From Pandoraea pnomenusa (GTDB taxonomy: Bacteria > Pseudomonadota > Gammaproteobacteria > Burkholderiales > Burkholderiaceae), in the NCBI RefSeq assembly GCF_000767615.3, contig NZ_CP009553.3, forward strand, positions 3,038,001 through 3,102,000: DNA of 64,000 nt, in the 5' to 3' direction. How positions within the stretch are numbered: position 1 is the stretch's first letter; the number at the start of each line of letters is the position of its first letter. This document shows, piece after piece, positions 1 to 10,548 of the stretch. Below the pieces are notes generated by a model that saw only the letters and a list, made by a program, of their open reading frames with translations, ran no database searches and was not told the origin of the DNA. The translations under genes and the position numbers were made by a program.

Positions 1-1121
1 TGCGAGAGCGCAATCACCGGCACGTTCAGCTCTTTGGCGAGCCCCTTGAGCGAGCGCGAGATTTCGGAGATCTCGGTCGCCCGGTTTTCGCCGCCGCCCG
101 AGCCGCTCATGAGCTGCAGGTAATCGATGATGATCAGCCCGAGCTTGCCGCACTGACGCGCCAGTCGACGCGCCCGCGCCCGCAATTCCATCGGGTTCAA
201 CGCCGGCGTTTCATCGACGAACAGTTGCGTCTCGTTCATCTTCTGCATCGCGTGCGTGAGCTTGGGCCAGTCCTCGTCGACCAGCTTGCCGGTGCGCAAC
301 CGATGCTGGTCGAGGCGCCCGACCGAACCCAACATACGCATGGCGAGCTGCGTGCCCGGCATTTCCATCGAAAACACCGCGACAGGCAACCCCTCCTCCA
401 CGGCGATGTGCTCGCCGATGTTCATCGAGAAGGTGGTCTTGCCCATCGACGGACGACCGGCCACGATGATCAGGTCGCCGCCATTGAAACCCGACGTCAT
501 GCGATCCAGATCGACGAAGCCCGTCGGAATGCCCGTGATGTCGCTGCCGCCCTCGCGGTGATACAACTCGTCGATGCGCTCGACCACCTGGGTGAGCAGC
601 GGTTGCAGCTCGAGAAACCCACTCGTGCTTCGCGAGCCCTCTTCCGCGATGGCAAAGACTTTCGCCTCGGCCTCGTCGAGCATCTGACGCACTTCCTTGC
701 CCTGAGGGTTGAAGGCGTCGGACGCGATCTCGTCGGCCACCGTCACGAGCTTGCGCAGCACGGCCCGGTCGCGCACGATCTCCGCATAGCGACGGATGTT
801 CGCGGCGCTCGGCGTGTTCTGCGCGAGGGCGTTCAGGTAGGCGAGACCGCCCACCTCTTCGCCCTTGCCGGCGGAACTGAGCGATTCGAAGACGGTAATG
901 ACGTCGGCGGGACGGTCGCTCGCAATCAGACGACCGATGTGCTGGTAGATGATCCGGTGATCGTAGCGATAGAAGTCGGATTCGGCCACGAAGTCGCCGA
1001 TACGATCCCATGCGCTGTTATCGAGCAGCAACCCGCCGAGCACGGATTGCTCCGCCTCGATGGAGTGCGGCGGCACCTTGAGCGAATCGAGCTGGGGATC
1101 GGGCGCGTTCATGCCGGGCAT
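1..1121 (-). CDS. dnaB: Replicative DNA helicase DnaB, 3' end cut by window
   Basis: DnaB is the hexameric 5'-3' helicase that unwinds DNA at the replication fork. The reading frame is open on the minus strand to base 1, so about 370 N-terminal and central residues of a protein usually near 460 are visible and the C-terminus lies outside the window. The N-terminal DnaB domain (around NAPDPQLDSLKVPPHSIEAE) is followed by the RecA-like ATPase, with Walker A GRPSMGKT encoded near 440-465 and the Walker B region LIIIDYLQLM near 125-150. Two in-frame ATGs are possible, at 1121 and 1112; the second gives the familiar MNAPDPQ start. It lies downstream of rplI on the same strand, the usual order in Burkholderiales, but a terminator separates them. 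Confidence 0.97.
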   Translation of the reverse strand, partial: MPGMNAPDPQLDSLKVPPHSIEAEQSVLGGLLLDNSAWDRIGDFVAESDFYRYDHRIIYQHIGRLIASDRPADVITVFESLSSAGKGEEVGGLAYLNALAQNTPSAANIRRYAEIVRDRAVLRKLVTVADEIASDAFNPQGKEVRQMLDEAEAKVFAIAEEGSRSTSGFLELQPLLTQVVERIDELYHREGGSDITGIPTGFVDLDRMTSGFNGGDLIIVAGRPSMGKTTFSMNIGEHIAVEEGLPVAVFSMEMPGTQLAMRMLGSVGRLDQHRLRTGKLVDEDWPKLTHAMQKMNETQLFVDETPALNPMELRARARRLARQCGKLGLIIIDYLQLMSGSGGGENRATEISEISRSLKGLAKELNVPVIALS

Positions 1122-1349
1122 TATACCGTTCCCGCGATCCCGGTCCGACCCGGCGAAATCCCGCTTGCGCGACGACTTTTCCGAGCGGGGTTTGTTCAGC
1201 AGTTTCCCTGGAGGCAGCATAAGACGGAGCTATCGAGCGGTGACAAACGTGCAAGGGGAAGGCGCGGCCGGGAGTCGATCGGCAGAGACAACAGCGCATG
1301 ACCGGCAACCGGGCGTTCCGGCAGCCTACACGACAGAACGGACAGACAT

Positions 1350-1386
1350 AAAAAAACGGAAGCCGGCGGGACCGACTTCCGTCTTT
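1350..1386 (-). terminator. Rho-independent terminator after rplI
   Basis: Read on the minus strand, the stem GACGGAAG...CTTCCGT is followed by a run of seven T. It lies about 35 bases past the rplI stop codon, so it should end the rpsF-priB-rpsR-rplI transcript before dnaB. The remaining 1122-1349 bases hold no gene and presumably contain the dnaB promoter; I see no clear -35/-10 pair. Confidence 0.8.
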
Positions 1387-1417
1387 TGTTCGCGTCGGAA
1401 GCTGACGCGGGTACGAC

Positions 1418-1870
1418 TTAGGCGTGCTCGCCGAGCACCGACACGTTCACGTCGACGAGGACGTCCGTGTGCAATGCCACCTGGACCGGGAAATCGCCCA
1501 CGGTCTTGAGCGGGCCGTTCGGCAGACGCACTTGCATCTTCTCGACCTTGAAACCTTGGGTGCCCAGGGCTTCTGCGATGTCGAAGTTGGTGACCGAGCC
1601 GAACAGACGACCGTCAACGCCGGCCTTCTGCGAGATTTGCACGGTCAGGCCAGCCAGCTTCTCGCCTTCGGCTTGTGCGGCGGCCAGCTTCTCGGCGGCG
1701 GCCTTTTCCAGTTCGGCGCGGCGAACTTCGAATTCGGCGATCGCGTCCTTGGTGGCGCGGCGAGCCATCTTGCTCGGGATCAGGAAGTTACGTGCGAAAC
1801 CGTCCTTGACCTTCACGATGTCGCCCAGGTTACCCAGGTTGACGACCTTTTCCAGCAGAATCACTTGCAT
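1418..1870 (-). CDS. rplI: 50S ribosomal protein L9
   Basis: L9 binds 23S rRNA and has two globular domains joined by a long helix. The 150-residue product has the typical L9 N-terminus ([17 protein letters not shown], then [12 protein letters not shown]), the charged connecting helix (near residues 45-75) and the C-terminal RNA-binding domain ending VLGEHA. Length matches the family (about 150). It is the last gene of the rpsF-priB-rpsR-rplI operon, 27 bases after rpsR, and ends before a strong terminator. Confidence 0.98.
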   Translation of the reverse strand: MQVILLEKVVNLGNLGDIVKVKDGFARNFLIPSKMARRATKDAIAEFEVRRAELEKAAAEKLAAAQAEGEKLAGLTVQISQKAGVDGRLFGSVTNFDIAEALGTQGFKVEKMQVRLPNGPLKTVGDFPVQVALHTDVLVDVNVSVLGEHA

Positions 1871-1897
1871 TATCTATTCTCCTTCGTCGACTGGCGA

Positions 1898-2179
1898 TTA
1901 AGCACCGTGCAGGTCGGTGTACGGCAGCAGCGCCAGGAAACGCGCGCGCTTGATGGCCGTATCGAGCTGGCGCTGGTAGTGCGCCTTGGTACCCGTCAGG
2001 CGAGCCGGGGTGATCTTGCCGTTGTCGCCGATGAAGTCCTTCAGCGTTTCGACATCCTTGTAATCGATCTGCTCGACACCGGCGACGGTGAAGCGGCAGA
2101 ACTTCTTGCGCTTGAACAGCGGGTTTTGCTGTTGGCGGCGGCGATCAAACTTCTTGTTTTTACCGTTAGGACGCGGCAT
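1898..2179 (-). CDS. rpsR: 30S ribosomal protein S18
   Basis: S18 pairs with S6 on the platform of the small subunit. The 93-residue protein carries the S18 signature around [16 protein letters not shown] and the basic C-terminal half ([25 protein letters not shown]). I place the start at the ATG at 2179 ([15 protein letters not shown]) rather than the in-frame TTG at 2188: the ATG sits two bases after the priB stop and has an AAGGA element upstream. The near overlap suggests translation coupled to priB. Confidence 0.97.
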   Translation of the reverse strand: MPRPNGKNKKFDRRRQQQNPLFKRKKFCRFTVAGVEQIDYKDVETLKDFIGDNGKITPARLTGTKAHYQRQLDTAIKRARFLALLPYTDLHGA

Positions 2180-2181
2180 GT

Positions 2182-2484
2182 TCAACAATCCTTTTCAAAT
2201 GCTTGCAATGCAGTGATGTGAAACACCAGGGTGCGGCTATTGCGATGCTTCTTGGCGAGGAACCCTGCCCACTGAGCCGGTTTCTCGAGTCCCAACGCCA
2301 TGACGTTGGCGCTGATGGGACCGATCGCAACTGCCGGTATCGAGAATTCCACCTGACGGGCCACGCCCGCCTCTTCGGTGGTTCCCGCATGGGCCAATGT
2401 CACATCGATCACGGGGAGCCCGGCCGGGGTATGGCGCAGCGTGCCGATTTCGACGATGCTGGCCTCGAGCCGTAAGCGATTCAC
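2182..2484 (-). CDS. priB: Primosomal replication protein N (PriB)
   Basis: PriB is a small single-stranded-DNA-binding protein that helps PriA reload DnaB at stalled forks. The 100-residue product is one OB fold, recognisable from its strands ([50 protein letters not shown]). It starts with GTG. It lies between rpsF and rpsR, the standard betaproteobacterial position, and its stop codon almost abuts the rpsR ATG. The neighbouring dnaB links the cluster functionally to replication restart. Confidence 0.93.
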   Translation of the reverse strand: MNRLRLEASIVEIGTLRHTPAGLPVIDVTLAHAGTTEEAGVARQVEFSIPAVAIGPISANVMALGLEKPAQWAGFLAKKHRNSRTLVFHITALQAFEKDC

Positions 2485-2530
2485 GCGGTCGACGGTTCCG
2501 TTGGCGCCCTGATGCGTTCCGGTGCGCTAA

Positions 2531-2908
2531 TTACGAAGCGGCGGCTTCGGTAGCGGGCGTCGCGGCAGCCTTCTTGGCTTCTTCGCGGGCCACTTCCTTC
2601 ATCATCGGCGACGGTGCCGTCTCGGCCTTCTTCATGCGGACCACGAGGTGGCGCAGAACGGCGTCGTTGAACTTGAATGCGTGTTCCAGCTCGTCCAGGG
2701 TTTCCTGGTCGCACTCGATGTTCATGCACACGTAGTGAGCCTTCGCCAGCTTCTCGATCATGTAGGCCAGTTGACGACGGCCCCAGTCTTCGACGCGGTG
2801 AATCGCGCCCTGACGGCCTTCGACCGTGCTGCGGTAGCGTTCGATCATCGCAGGCACCTGCTCGCTTTGATCGGGGTGAACGATAAATACGATTTCATAA
2901 TGACGCAT
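2531..2908 (-). CDS. rpsF: 30S ribosomal protein S6
   Basis: S6 is the heterodimer partner of S18. The 125-residue product begins [18 protein letters not shown] and contains the typical [21 protein letters not shown] segment; the C-terminal 25 residues are an Ala/Lys-rich tail, longer than the core fold needs but common in this order. A strong AAGGAG site lies five bases before the ATG. It is the first gene of the operon; the 240 bases upstream separate it from the LysR gene and should carry the operon promoter. Confidence 0.98.
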   Translation of the reverse strand: MRHYEIVFIVHPDQSEQVPAMIERYRSTVEGRQGAIHRVEDWGRRQLAYMIEKLAKAHYVCMNIECDQETLDELEHAFKFNDAVLRHLVVRMKKAETAPSPMMKEVAREEAKKAAATPATEAAAS

Positions 2909-3149
2909 ATGAGCTCCTTATGGACAAAGCCGCCTGGGCGTCAGAACCAGTGCAGCAAGGTTGCAGAACCCGCGATTCTAGCGGATTTCATGTCGATCAT
3001 CAACTCCCGCCCTATCGGTACCATCCGGCCGCCCCCTGGCGGCAGCCCCGAGGGGCCCGCCGTCGCGCCGTCCGGCGGCCCTGTCGCCACTGTCAGCCCC
3101 GCCCTCGAACCGCCCGGGTCGCGGGGCCGACCGGGTTGCGGTCGCCGCC

Positions 3150-4061
3150 TCAGACGTTTTCCAGCCAGTAGTTCGGACGTGCGTAGATCTGACGCAACTG
3201 GTCAATGAAGAGCCGCACCCGGGCCGGTTGGAATCGCTGCTGGGGATAGACCGCGAGAATGTCGTAGTCGGGCAGCGCATATTCGTCGAGCACCGTTTCG
3301 AGCTCGCCGGAGAGCAGCTCGCGCTGGATTTCCCAGGTCGAGCGCCAGCCGAGGCCCAGGCCCTCCAGCGCCCAGCGGTGCAGCAACTCCCCGTCGTTGC
3401 AGTCCAGGCTGCCCGCCACGCGAATCGTCACCAGCTTGCCCTGGCGCTTGAAGTACCAGCCTCGCTGCTGTCCCCCCTGAAGGTTGAATGCGAGGCAATT
3501 GTGCTTCGACAGGTCTTCGAGCGTCTTCGGGCGGCCGTGCCGTGCGAAATACGCCGGAGTGCCGCAAACCACGCGCCGGTTCTGGGCGAGCTTGACCGCC
3601 ACGAAGTTCGGGTCGACCGATCCGCCGATGCGGATGCCCATGTCGTAGCCCTCGCGCACGATGTCGACCACGCGATCGGTCAGGTTGAACGAGATCTGGA
3701 CCTCGGGATGCTGGCGCAAAAACGCCGGCGCGTGCGGCGCCACGTGTTTGCGCCCGAAGGCCGCCGGCGCCGAGACGATCAGGTGTCCCGAGACCGCGTG
3801 GCGCCCCGCGCTGATTTCGTTCTCGGCCATCTCCCAGTCGCCCAGCAACTGCTTGCAGCGCTCCAGGAACGCGCCCCCCTCTTCCGAGAGCGCGAGCCGC
3901 CGCGTCGAGCGATACATGAGCTTGATCCCGAGGCGCTTCTCGAGCGCATCGATGCGCCGCCCGAGAATCACCGGCGAGACGCCCTCCTTCAGTGCGGCGG
4001 CGGCCAGACTGCCGGCCTCGGCCACCTGCACAAAGGTTTCGATCTGTTTGTAGCGATCCAT
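3150..4061 (-). CDS. LysR-family regulator, probable controller of the glyoxylate genes
   Basis: A LysR-type transcription factor of 303 residues: a winged helix-turn-helix in the first 60 (VAEAGSLAAAALKEGVS...LGRRIDALEKRLG) and a two-lobed effector-binding domain (AFGRKHVAPHAPAFLRQHP, then LTDRVVDIVREGYD). I chose the ATG at 4061 over the in-frame GTG at 4064 because GGAG lies five bases before it. It is divergent from gcl, with 121 bases between the starts, the classic arrangement of a LysR protein and its target. Regulation of gcl-hyi-glxR is inferred from position; the inducer cannot be read from sequence. Confidence 0.9.
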   Translation of the reverse strand: MDRYKQIETFVQVAEAGSLAAAALKEGVSPVILGRRIDALEKRLGIKLMYRSTRRLALSEEGGAFLERCKQLLGDWEMAENEISAGRHAVSGHLIVSAPAAFGRKHVAPHAPAFLRQHPEVQISFNLTDRVVDIVREGYDMGIRIGGSVDPNFVAVKLAQNRRVVCGTPAYFARHGRPKTLEDLSKHNCLAFNLQGGQQRGWYFKRQGKLVTIRVAGSLDCNDGELLHRWALEGLGLGWRSTWEIQRELLSGELETVLDEYALPDYDILAVYPQQRFQPARVRLFIDQLRQIYARPNYWLENV

Positions 4062-4107
4062 CACGTCTCCATTCGATACTTTTTGTTCTTAAAAAAACGA
4101 TCTTTTG

Positions 4108-4118
4108 TGATCTTATCA
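4108..4118. promoter_or_regulatory. Dyad between LysR gene and gcl
   Basis: TGATCTTATCA is an interrupted palindrome (TGAT-N3-ATCA) in the AT-rich divergent intergenic region, about 65 bases before the gcl start. It is a reasonable LysR operator candidate but does not match the classic T-N11-A spacing exactly. A very strong ribosome binding site, GGAGGAG, lies at 4172-4178 just before gcl. Confidence 0.4.
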
Positions 4119-4182
4119 AACAAATCGTACCGGCTTAAAGTGACCTCCAAGCTCAATACTCATTACCCATTGGAGGAGTCAC

Positions 4183-5949
<1,767 letters not shown>

Positions 5950-6106
5950 GCCGCGCACGTGAAAGGAATTGCGGGGCGCGCGCGTCCCCTCCGCTTTCGG
6001 CTAGACCCCGTGAACGGCCCAGGCGCGCGCTCCGCAACCCGGCATCACCCTTGCATCGAAATCGTCGAAACCACCCCCTGAAAAGAGAAAGAGAGGAGTC
6101 AGCGCA

Positions 6107-6898
6107 ATGCCGAAATTTGCCGCCAACCTGACCATGCTGTTCAACGAGGTGCCGTTCCTCGACCGCTTCAAGGCGGCCGCCGCAGCGGGCTTTCGCGGCG
6201 TGGAGTTCCTGTTCCCGTACGCATTCCATCGCGACCAGATCGCCGACAAGCTCAACCAGTACCAGCTCGACCTCGTGCTGCACAACCTGCCTGCGGGCAA
6301 CTGGGACGCCGGCGAGCGCGGCATCGCCATCTTCCCCGAGCGCGTTGCCGAATTCCGCGACGGCGTGGGCGAAGCGATCACCTACGCCAAGGCGCTCGGC
6401 GTGAAGCAGCTGAACTGCCTCGTGGGCAAGCAAGGTGCCGATCTGTCGACGCAAACCGCACAGGAAACGCTCGTGGGCAATCTGCGCTTCGCGGCCGACG
6501 CCCTGAAGGCCGAGGGCATTCGCTTGCTGGTCGAGCCGATCAACACGTTCGACATCCCGGGCTTCTTCGTGAACCGCACGAAGCAGGCGCTGGAAATTTT
6601 CGATGCCGTCGGCTCGGACAACCTGTTCCTGCAGTACGACATCTATCACATGCAGCGCATGGAAGGCGAACTCGCCAAGACCATCGAAACGAACCTGGCG
6701 CGCATCGCCCACGTGCAACTGGCCGACAACCCGGGACGCAACGAGCCGGGCACGGGCGAAATCAACTACGCGTACCTGTTCGCATTCCTCGACCGCATTG
6801 GCTACAACGGCTGGATCGGCTGCGAGTACAAGCCCGCCACGACGACCACCGAAGGCCTCGGCTGGTTCAAGGCAGCGGGCCTTCGCGAAGCGGCGTGA
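6107..6898 (+). CDS. hyi: Hydroxypyruvate isomerase
   Basis: Hyi interconverts hydroxypyruvate and tartronate semialdehyde. The 263-residue product is an AP-endonuclease-2-type TIM barrel; Glu143 (LLVEPIN) and Glu240 (IGCEYKP) match the metal/acid-base Glu pair of the family, and NLTMLFNEVPFLDRF at the N-terminus is typical of Hyi. A GAGAGGAG site precedes the ATG. It sits between gcl and glxR, with 157 bases separating it from gcl and 300 from glxR. Confidence 0.95.
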   Translation: MPKFAANLTMLFNEVPFLDRFKAAAAAGFRGVEFLFPYAFHRDQIADKLNQYQLDLVLHNLPAGNWDAGERGIAIFPERVAEFRDGVGEAITYAKALGVKQLNCLVGKQGADLSTQTAQETLVGNLRFAADALKAEGIRLLVEPINTFDIPGFFVNRTKQALEIFDAVGSDNLFLQYDIYHMQRMEGELAKTIETNLARIAHVQLADNPGRNEPGTGEINYAYLFAFLDRIGYNGWIGCEYKPATTTTEGLGWFKAAGLREAA

Positions 6899-7006
6899 TC
6901 GACCAGGGCATGGTCGCGCCGCACGTCGGATAGACCGCGGCGCGACATTGCCGGCAATCCCCCCATAGCCGCGCGTCGCCTCCCCCGGCGGCGTGCAGAC
7001 GAACGA

Positions 7007-7040
7007 CGGAGCGCCCACCCCATCCGGCGAGGGCGCTCCG
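7007..7040. repeat. Inverted repeat between hyi and glxR
   Basis: A perfect 10-bp inverted repeat, CGGAGCGCCC at 7007-7016 with GGGCGCTCCG at 7031-7040, around a 14-base loop. There is no T run, so it is not a simple intrinsic terminator. It could be an RNA processing or stability element within a gcl-hyi-glxR transcript. Confidence 0.6.
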
Positions 7041-7071
7041 GCTGACCGGGTTTCGACGAGGAAGGGCCCCG

Positions 7072-7100
7072 CCGGCCGCATGCAGGGGGCATGCGGCCGG
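7072..7100. repeat. Very stable hairpin before glxR
   Basis: A perfect 12-bp inverted repeat, CCGGCCGCATGC at 7072-7083 and GCATGCGGCCGG at 7089-7100, around a 5-base loop. Flanking CCCCG and CGGGG could extend the stem past a small bulge. No T run follows. It lies about 100 bases before the glxR start and may reduce read-through or stabilise the upstream mRNA. Confidence 0.65.
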
Positions 7101-7198
7101 AGTCCGGGGCGCGCACGCGCATCACGACGCGCGCGACGGCCTCACCCGTTCCGGCATCAGCGACAACACTTCAAACTTTGGCAACAAGGAGTCTCGAA

Positions 7199-8080
7199 AT
7201 GGCACAACTCGGTTTCATTGGTCTGGGCATCATGGGCGCGCCGATGGCAAAGCATCTGCAAAACGCCGGTCACAAGCTGTTCCTGTACGAGCGCCGCACG
7301 CCCCCGCAAGACCTGATCGACGGCCAGGCAACGGTTTGCACGTCGGCCAAGGAAGTCGCCAAGCGCGCCGACATCGTGTTCGTGATGGTGCCGGATACCC
7401 CTGACGTGGGCGCCGTGCTGTTCGGTCAGGACGGTCTGGCCGAAGGCCTGTCGGCCGGCAAGATCGTGGTCGACATGAGCTCGATCTCGCCGATCGAAAC
7501 GAAGGAATATGCCAAGAAGATCAAGGCACTTGGCTGCGAATACCTCGACGCTCCGGTCTCGGGCGGCGAAGTGGGCGCGAAGGCCGCGACGCTGTCGATC
7601 ATGGTCGGCGGCTCGCAAGCCGCGTTCGACGACGTGAAGCCGTTCTTCGAACTGATGGGCAAGAACATCACCCTCGTGGGCGAGAACGGTGCGGGCCAGA
7701 CCTGCAAGGTCGCCAACCAGATCGTCGTCGCCCTGACGATCGAAGCCGTGGGCGAGGCCCTGCTGTTCGCCTCGAAGGCCGGCGCCGATCCCGCCAAGGT
7801 GCGCGCCGCGCTCATGGGCGGCTTTGCGTCGTCGCGCATTCTCGAAGTGCACGGCGAGCGCATGGTCAAGCGCAACTTCGAACCGGGCTTCCGCATCGCG
7901 CTGCACCAGAAGGATCTGAACCTGGCGCTGCAAACGGCGAAGACCCTGGGCGTGTCGCTGCCGAACACGGCCACTGCGCAGGAACTGTTCAACGCATGCG
8001 CCGCCAATGGTGGCGCTGCGTGGGATCACTCGGGCATGGTGCGCGCGCTGGAAATGCTCGCCAACCATACCGTCGCGTAA
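7199..8080 (+). CDS. glxR: Tartronate-semialdehyde reductase
   Basis: This enzyme reduces tartronate semialdehyde to D-glycerate with NAD(P)H, completing the pathway begun by Gcl. The 293-residue protein is a beta-hydroxyacid dehydrogenase: Rossmann motif GFIGLGIMGAPMA (residues 5-17), substrate motif DAPVSGGEVGA near 118, and the catalytic Lys170 in GAGQTCKVANQ. I chose the ATG at 7199 because AAGGAG lies at 7186-7191; the longer in-frame extension upstream has no family homology and overlaps the strong hairpin. A terminator follows the gene. Confidence 0.95.
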   Translation: MAQLGFIGLGIMGAPMAKHLQNAGHKLFLYERRTPPQDLIDGQATVCTSAKEVAKRADIVFVMVPDTPDVGAVLFGQDGLAEGLSAGKIVVDMSSISPIETKEYAKKIKALGCEYLDAPVSGGEVGAKAATLSIMVGGSQAAFDDVKPFFELMGKNITLVGENGAGQTCKVANQIVVALTIEAVGEALLFASKAGADPAKVRAALMGGFASSRILEVHGERMVKRNFEPGFRIALHQKDLNLALQTAKTLGVSLPNTATAQELFNACAANGGAAWDHSGMVRALEMLANHTVA

Positions 8081-8194
8081 CCGGGGGCGTTAGCGAGAAG
8101 ACGAAGGAAGCGGCTGTCAGAGCCGTGTGCAGGACGTCTGAAGACATACCGGAGTGGACTGGCAGCGGTGCCGACCGGCACCCTGCCAAGCATC

Positions 8195-8236
8195 ACGGCG
8201 CAGGTCGGCGAACGCCCGACGGCGCCGTATTTTTTT
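8195..8236 (+). terminator. Terminator of the gcl-hyi-glxR operon
   Basis: ACGGCGC (8195-8201) pairs with GCGCCGT (8222-8228), with an inner GTCGG/CCGAC stem, and is followed by A and seven T (8230-8236). It lies about 115 bases past the glxR stop and close to the end of the convergent asparaginase gene. Confidence 0.8.
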
Positions 8237-8296
8237 GTGCGCGACGTACGAGACGCACCGCCCCGCGCCGGCGGATGCGGCGGCGCCGCTGGCGAC

Positions 8297-9337
8297 TCAG
8301 TACTCGTCGAACACGCTCTGCATGCGCTCGCTGGGCACGCCCGCCTGCAACGCCAGCATGAGCAGCACCCGCGCCTTGAAAGGGTGCAGATTCCCGGCGC
8401 TCACGAAACCGTACTGATCGTCCGGCGCCGCGCCGTTGCGCATGACGTGCCCGCTGCCCACTCTCGCCGAGCGCACCACGGTCACGCCGCGCTGCACGGC
8501 CTCGGCCAGCGCCTGCTGCAACAGCGCATGCAGCGAACCGTTGCCCGTGCCCGCCACCACGATGCCCTGCACGCCGGCCTCAACGAGGGCATCCACGGCA
8601 ATGCGCGAGACGCCGGCGTAGCTCGACACCACCTCCACCGCCGGCAACTCGCCCGAGAGACCCACGAACTCGCTCTCCACGGTGTGGTACTGCAACGGGG
8701 CGCGCTGAAAGGCCACGCGTTCGTCCTGAACCCAGCCCAGCACGCCGATCTCCGGCGATTGGAACGCATCGACCTTGTAGGTGCTGGTCTTGATGACGTC
8801 GCGCGCGCAGTGGATCTGATTGTTGATGGCGACCATCACGCCGCGTCCGGCGGAAATCGGATCGGTCGCCACGCGCACGGCGTTGAGCAGATTGAGCGGG
8901 CCATCCGCCGAGAGTGCCGTGGCGGGCCGCATGGCCGCCGTGAGCACCACGGGCTTGCGGCTGTTGACCGTCAGATGCAGGTAATACGCGGTTTCCTCGA
9001 GCGTGTCGGTCCCGTGCGTGATGACCGCGCCTGCGACGTCCGGCTGCGAGAGCAACGCGTTCACGCGGGCGGCAAGCTTCTGCCAGAGCGCCACGCTCAT
9101 GTCCTTGCTGTCGATCTGCGCGACCTGTTCCGCATGGATGTGCGCCACACTGCCCAACGCCGGCACTGCCGCGAGCAGGTCCTGAACACCGAGCGCCCCG
9201 GCCTGATACCCGGCCGTGCGCGTGGCATCGGGCGCGCTGCCCGCGATCGTGCCGCCGGTGGCGAGCACGGCCACGCGTGGCAGGTCGCCCGACGACACGG
9301 TGTAATGAGGAATGGGGTTGAATGAGGTCAGGGTCAT
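8297..9337 (-). CDS. L-asparaginase
   Basis: Hydrolyses L-asparagine to aspartate and ammonia. The 346-residue product has both asparaginase/glutaminase signatures: LATGGTIAG with the nucleophilic Thr near residue 27, and ITHGTDTLEETAYYL with the second Thr and Asp; the MRPATALSADGPLNLLNA segment is also typical. I chose the ATG at 9337 (MTLTSFNPIPH); an in-frame TTG at 9373 would add 12 residues. No convincing signal peptide is present, so a cytoplasmic location is likely although the motifs resemble the bacterial type II group. No obvious operon partner. Confidence 0.92.
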   Translation of the reverse strand: MTLTSFNPIPHYTVSSGDLPRVAVLATGGTIAGSAPDATRTAGYQAGALGVQDLLAAVPALGSVAHIHAEQVAQIDSKDMSVALWQKLAARVNALLSQPDVAGAVITHGTDTLEETAYYLHLTVNSRKPVVLTAAMRPATALSADGPLNLLNAVRVATDPISAGRGVMVAINNQIHCARDVIKTSTYKVDAFQSPEIGVLGWVQDERVAFQRAPLQYHTVESEFVGLSGELPAVEVVSSYAGVSRIAVDALVEAGVQGIVVAGTGNGSLHALLQQALAEAVQRGVTVVRSARVGSGHVMRNGAAPDDQYGFVSAGNLHPFKARVLLMLALQAGVPSERMQSVFDEY

Positions 9338-9489
9338 GCCAGCGATTGTATCCAATACTGCGGCGCTTCCCAATCGCTGAAAATATCGATCCCCCGGCCG
9401 CGCCGGATCGATATTGCACCGTGGCGAGGTGCGACCGCGCCGGTACCCGCCCTCCCCCCGGCACGAGCCACTGACGCGTCACGCCCCCA

Positions 9490-10428
9490 TCAGGCGGCGA
9501 ATTCCAGCGCTTCGCGCAGCTGCGTCGAAATTTCCCGCTCCTTGAGCGCGGGTGCGAGCATCTCGATGAACCGGTAGGCGTAGGACCGCAGAAACGCGCC
9601 ACGGCGCAGGCCAATGCGCGTGGTGCTGGGCTCGAAGGCGTTATCGAGCGCCAGCACCGACAGATCCTGGTCCTTGCGGGGATCGACGGCCATTGCCGCC
9701 ACGATGCCCACCCCCAGCCCGAGTTCGACGTACGTCTTGATCACGTCCGTATCGAGCGCGGTCAGCACGATATCCGGCACCAGCCCCTGCTCGGCAAACG
9801 CCTTGTCCACGTGTGAGCGCCCCGTGAAGTCGCCGTCATAGGTAATGATGGGATATTCGGCAATGTCGGCGAGCGTGACATTCTCGCGGCCAACCAGCGG
9901 ATGCGCCTTCGGCACGACTGCCACGTGATGCCACGAGTAGCACGGGAACGTGACGATGTCGGGAAAGCGGTCGAGCGCCTCGGTGGTGATGCCGATGTCG
10001 GCCTCGCCGTCGATGACCATCTGCGCGATCTGCCGCGGGCTGCCCTGGCGCAGCGCGAGGTGCACCTTCGGGTACACACTCGTGAACTGCTTGATGACCT
10101 GCGGCAGCGCGTAACGCGCCTGCGTGTGCGTGGTTGCGACGACCAGGTGACCGCTGTCCTGATCGGCGAATTGCCGCGCCACCCGGCGCAGATTCTCCGC
10201 GTCGAGCAGCATGCGCTCGATCACCTGCAGCACCGCCTTGCCCGGCTCCGTCAGCCCCGTGAGGCGCTTGCCCCGTCGCACGAACACGTCGACCCCGAGT
10301 TCATCCTCCAGGTCCTTGATCTGCTTGCTCACCCCCGACTGCGAGGTGTAAAGCGCGCTTGCCGCTTCCGTCAGGTTGAGGTTCTGGCGCACCGCTTCAC
10401 GCACGTAACGCAATTGCTGAAAATTCAT
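9490..10428 (-). CDS. cysB: CysB-type LysR regulator of sulfur assimilation
   Basis: CysB activates sulfate and thiosulfate uptake and cysteine synthesis genes when sulfur is limiting, usually with O- or N-acetylserine as inducer. The 312-residue protein starts MNFQQLRYVREAVRQNLNLT and shows the CysB-subfamily HTH (AASALYTSQSGVSKQIKDLE) and ligand domain (TTHTQARYALPQVIKQF, ITYDGDFTGRSHVDKAF). I trimmed an upstream 39-residue extension to the ATG at 10428. It follows cysA on the same strand, the common arrangement in Burkholderiales. Confidence 0.93.
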   Translation of the reverse strand: MNFQQLRYVREAVRQNLNLTEAASALYTSQSGVSKQIKDLEDELGVDVFVRRGKRLTGLTEPGKAVLQVIERMLLDAENLRRVARQFADQDSGHLVVATTHTQARYALPQVIKQFTSVYPKVHLALRQGSPRQIAQMVIDGEADIGITTEALDRFPDIVTFPCYSWHHVAVVPKAHPLVGRENVTLADIAEYPIITYDGDFTGRSHVDKAFAEQGLVPDIVLTALDTDVIKTYVELGLGVGIVAAMAVDPRKDQDLSVLALDNAFEPSTTRIGLRRGAFLRSYAYRFIEMLAPALKEREISTQLREALEFAA

Positions 10429-10548
10429 GATGTCACTCCGCCCTGTGGCTTTCCTGTCCCGTTGCCGGGCAACGCCCGGCGCACGACGTATCCTGTCTTG
10501 TTCGCGATGCGTCGCGGAGTCGCTTCCGCTTGTTCCGCTTGTCACGCT

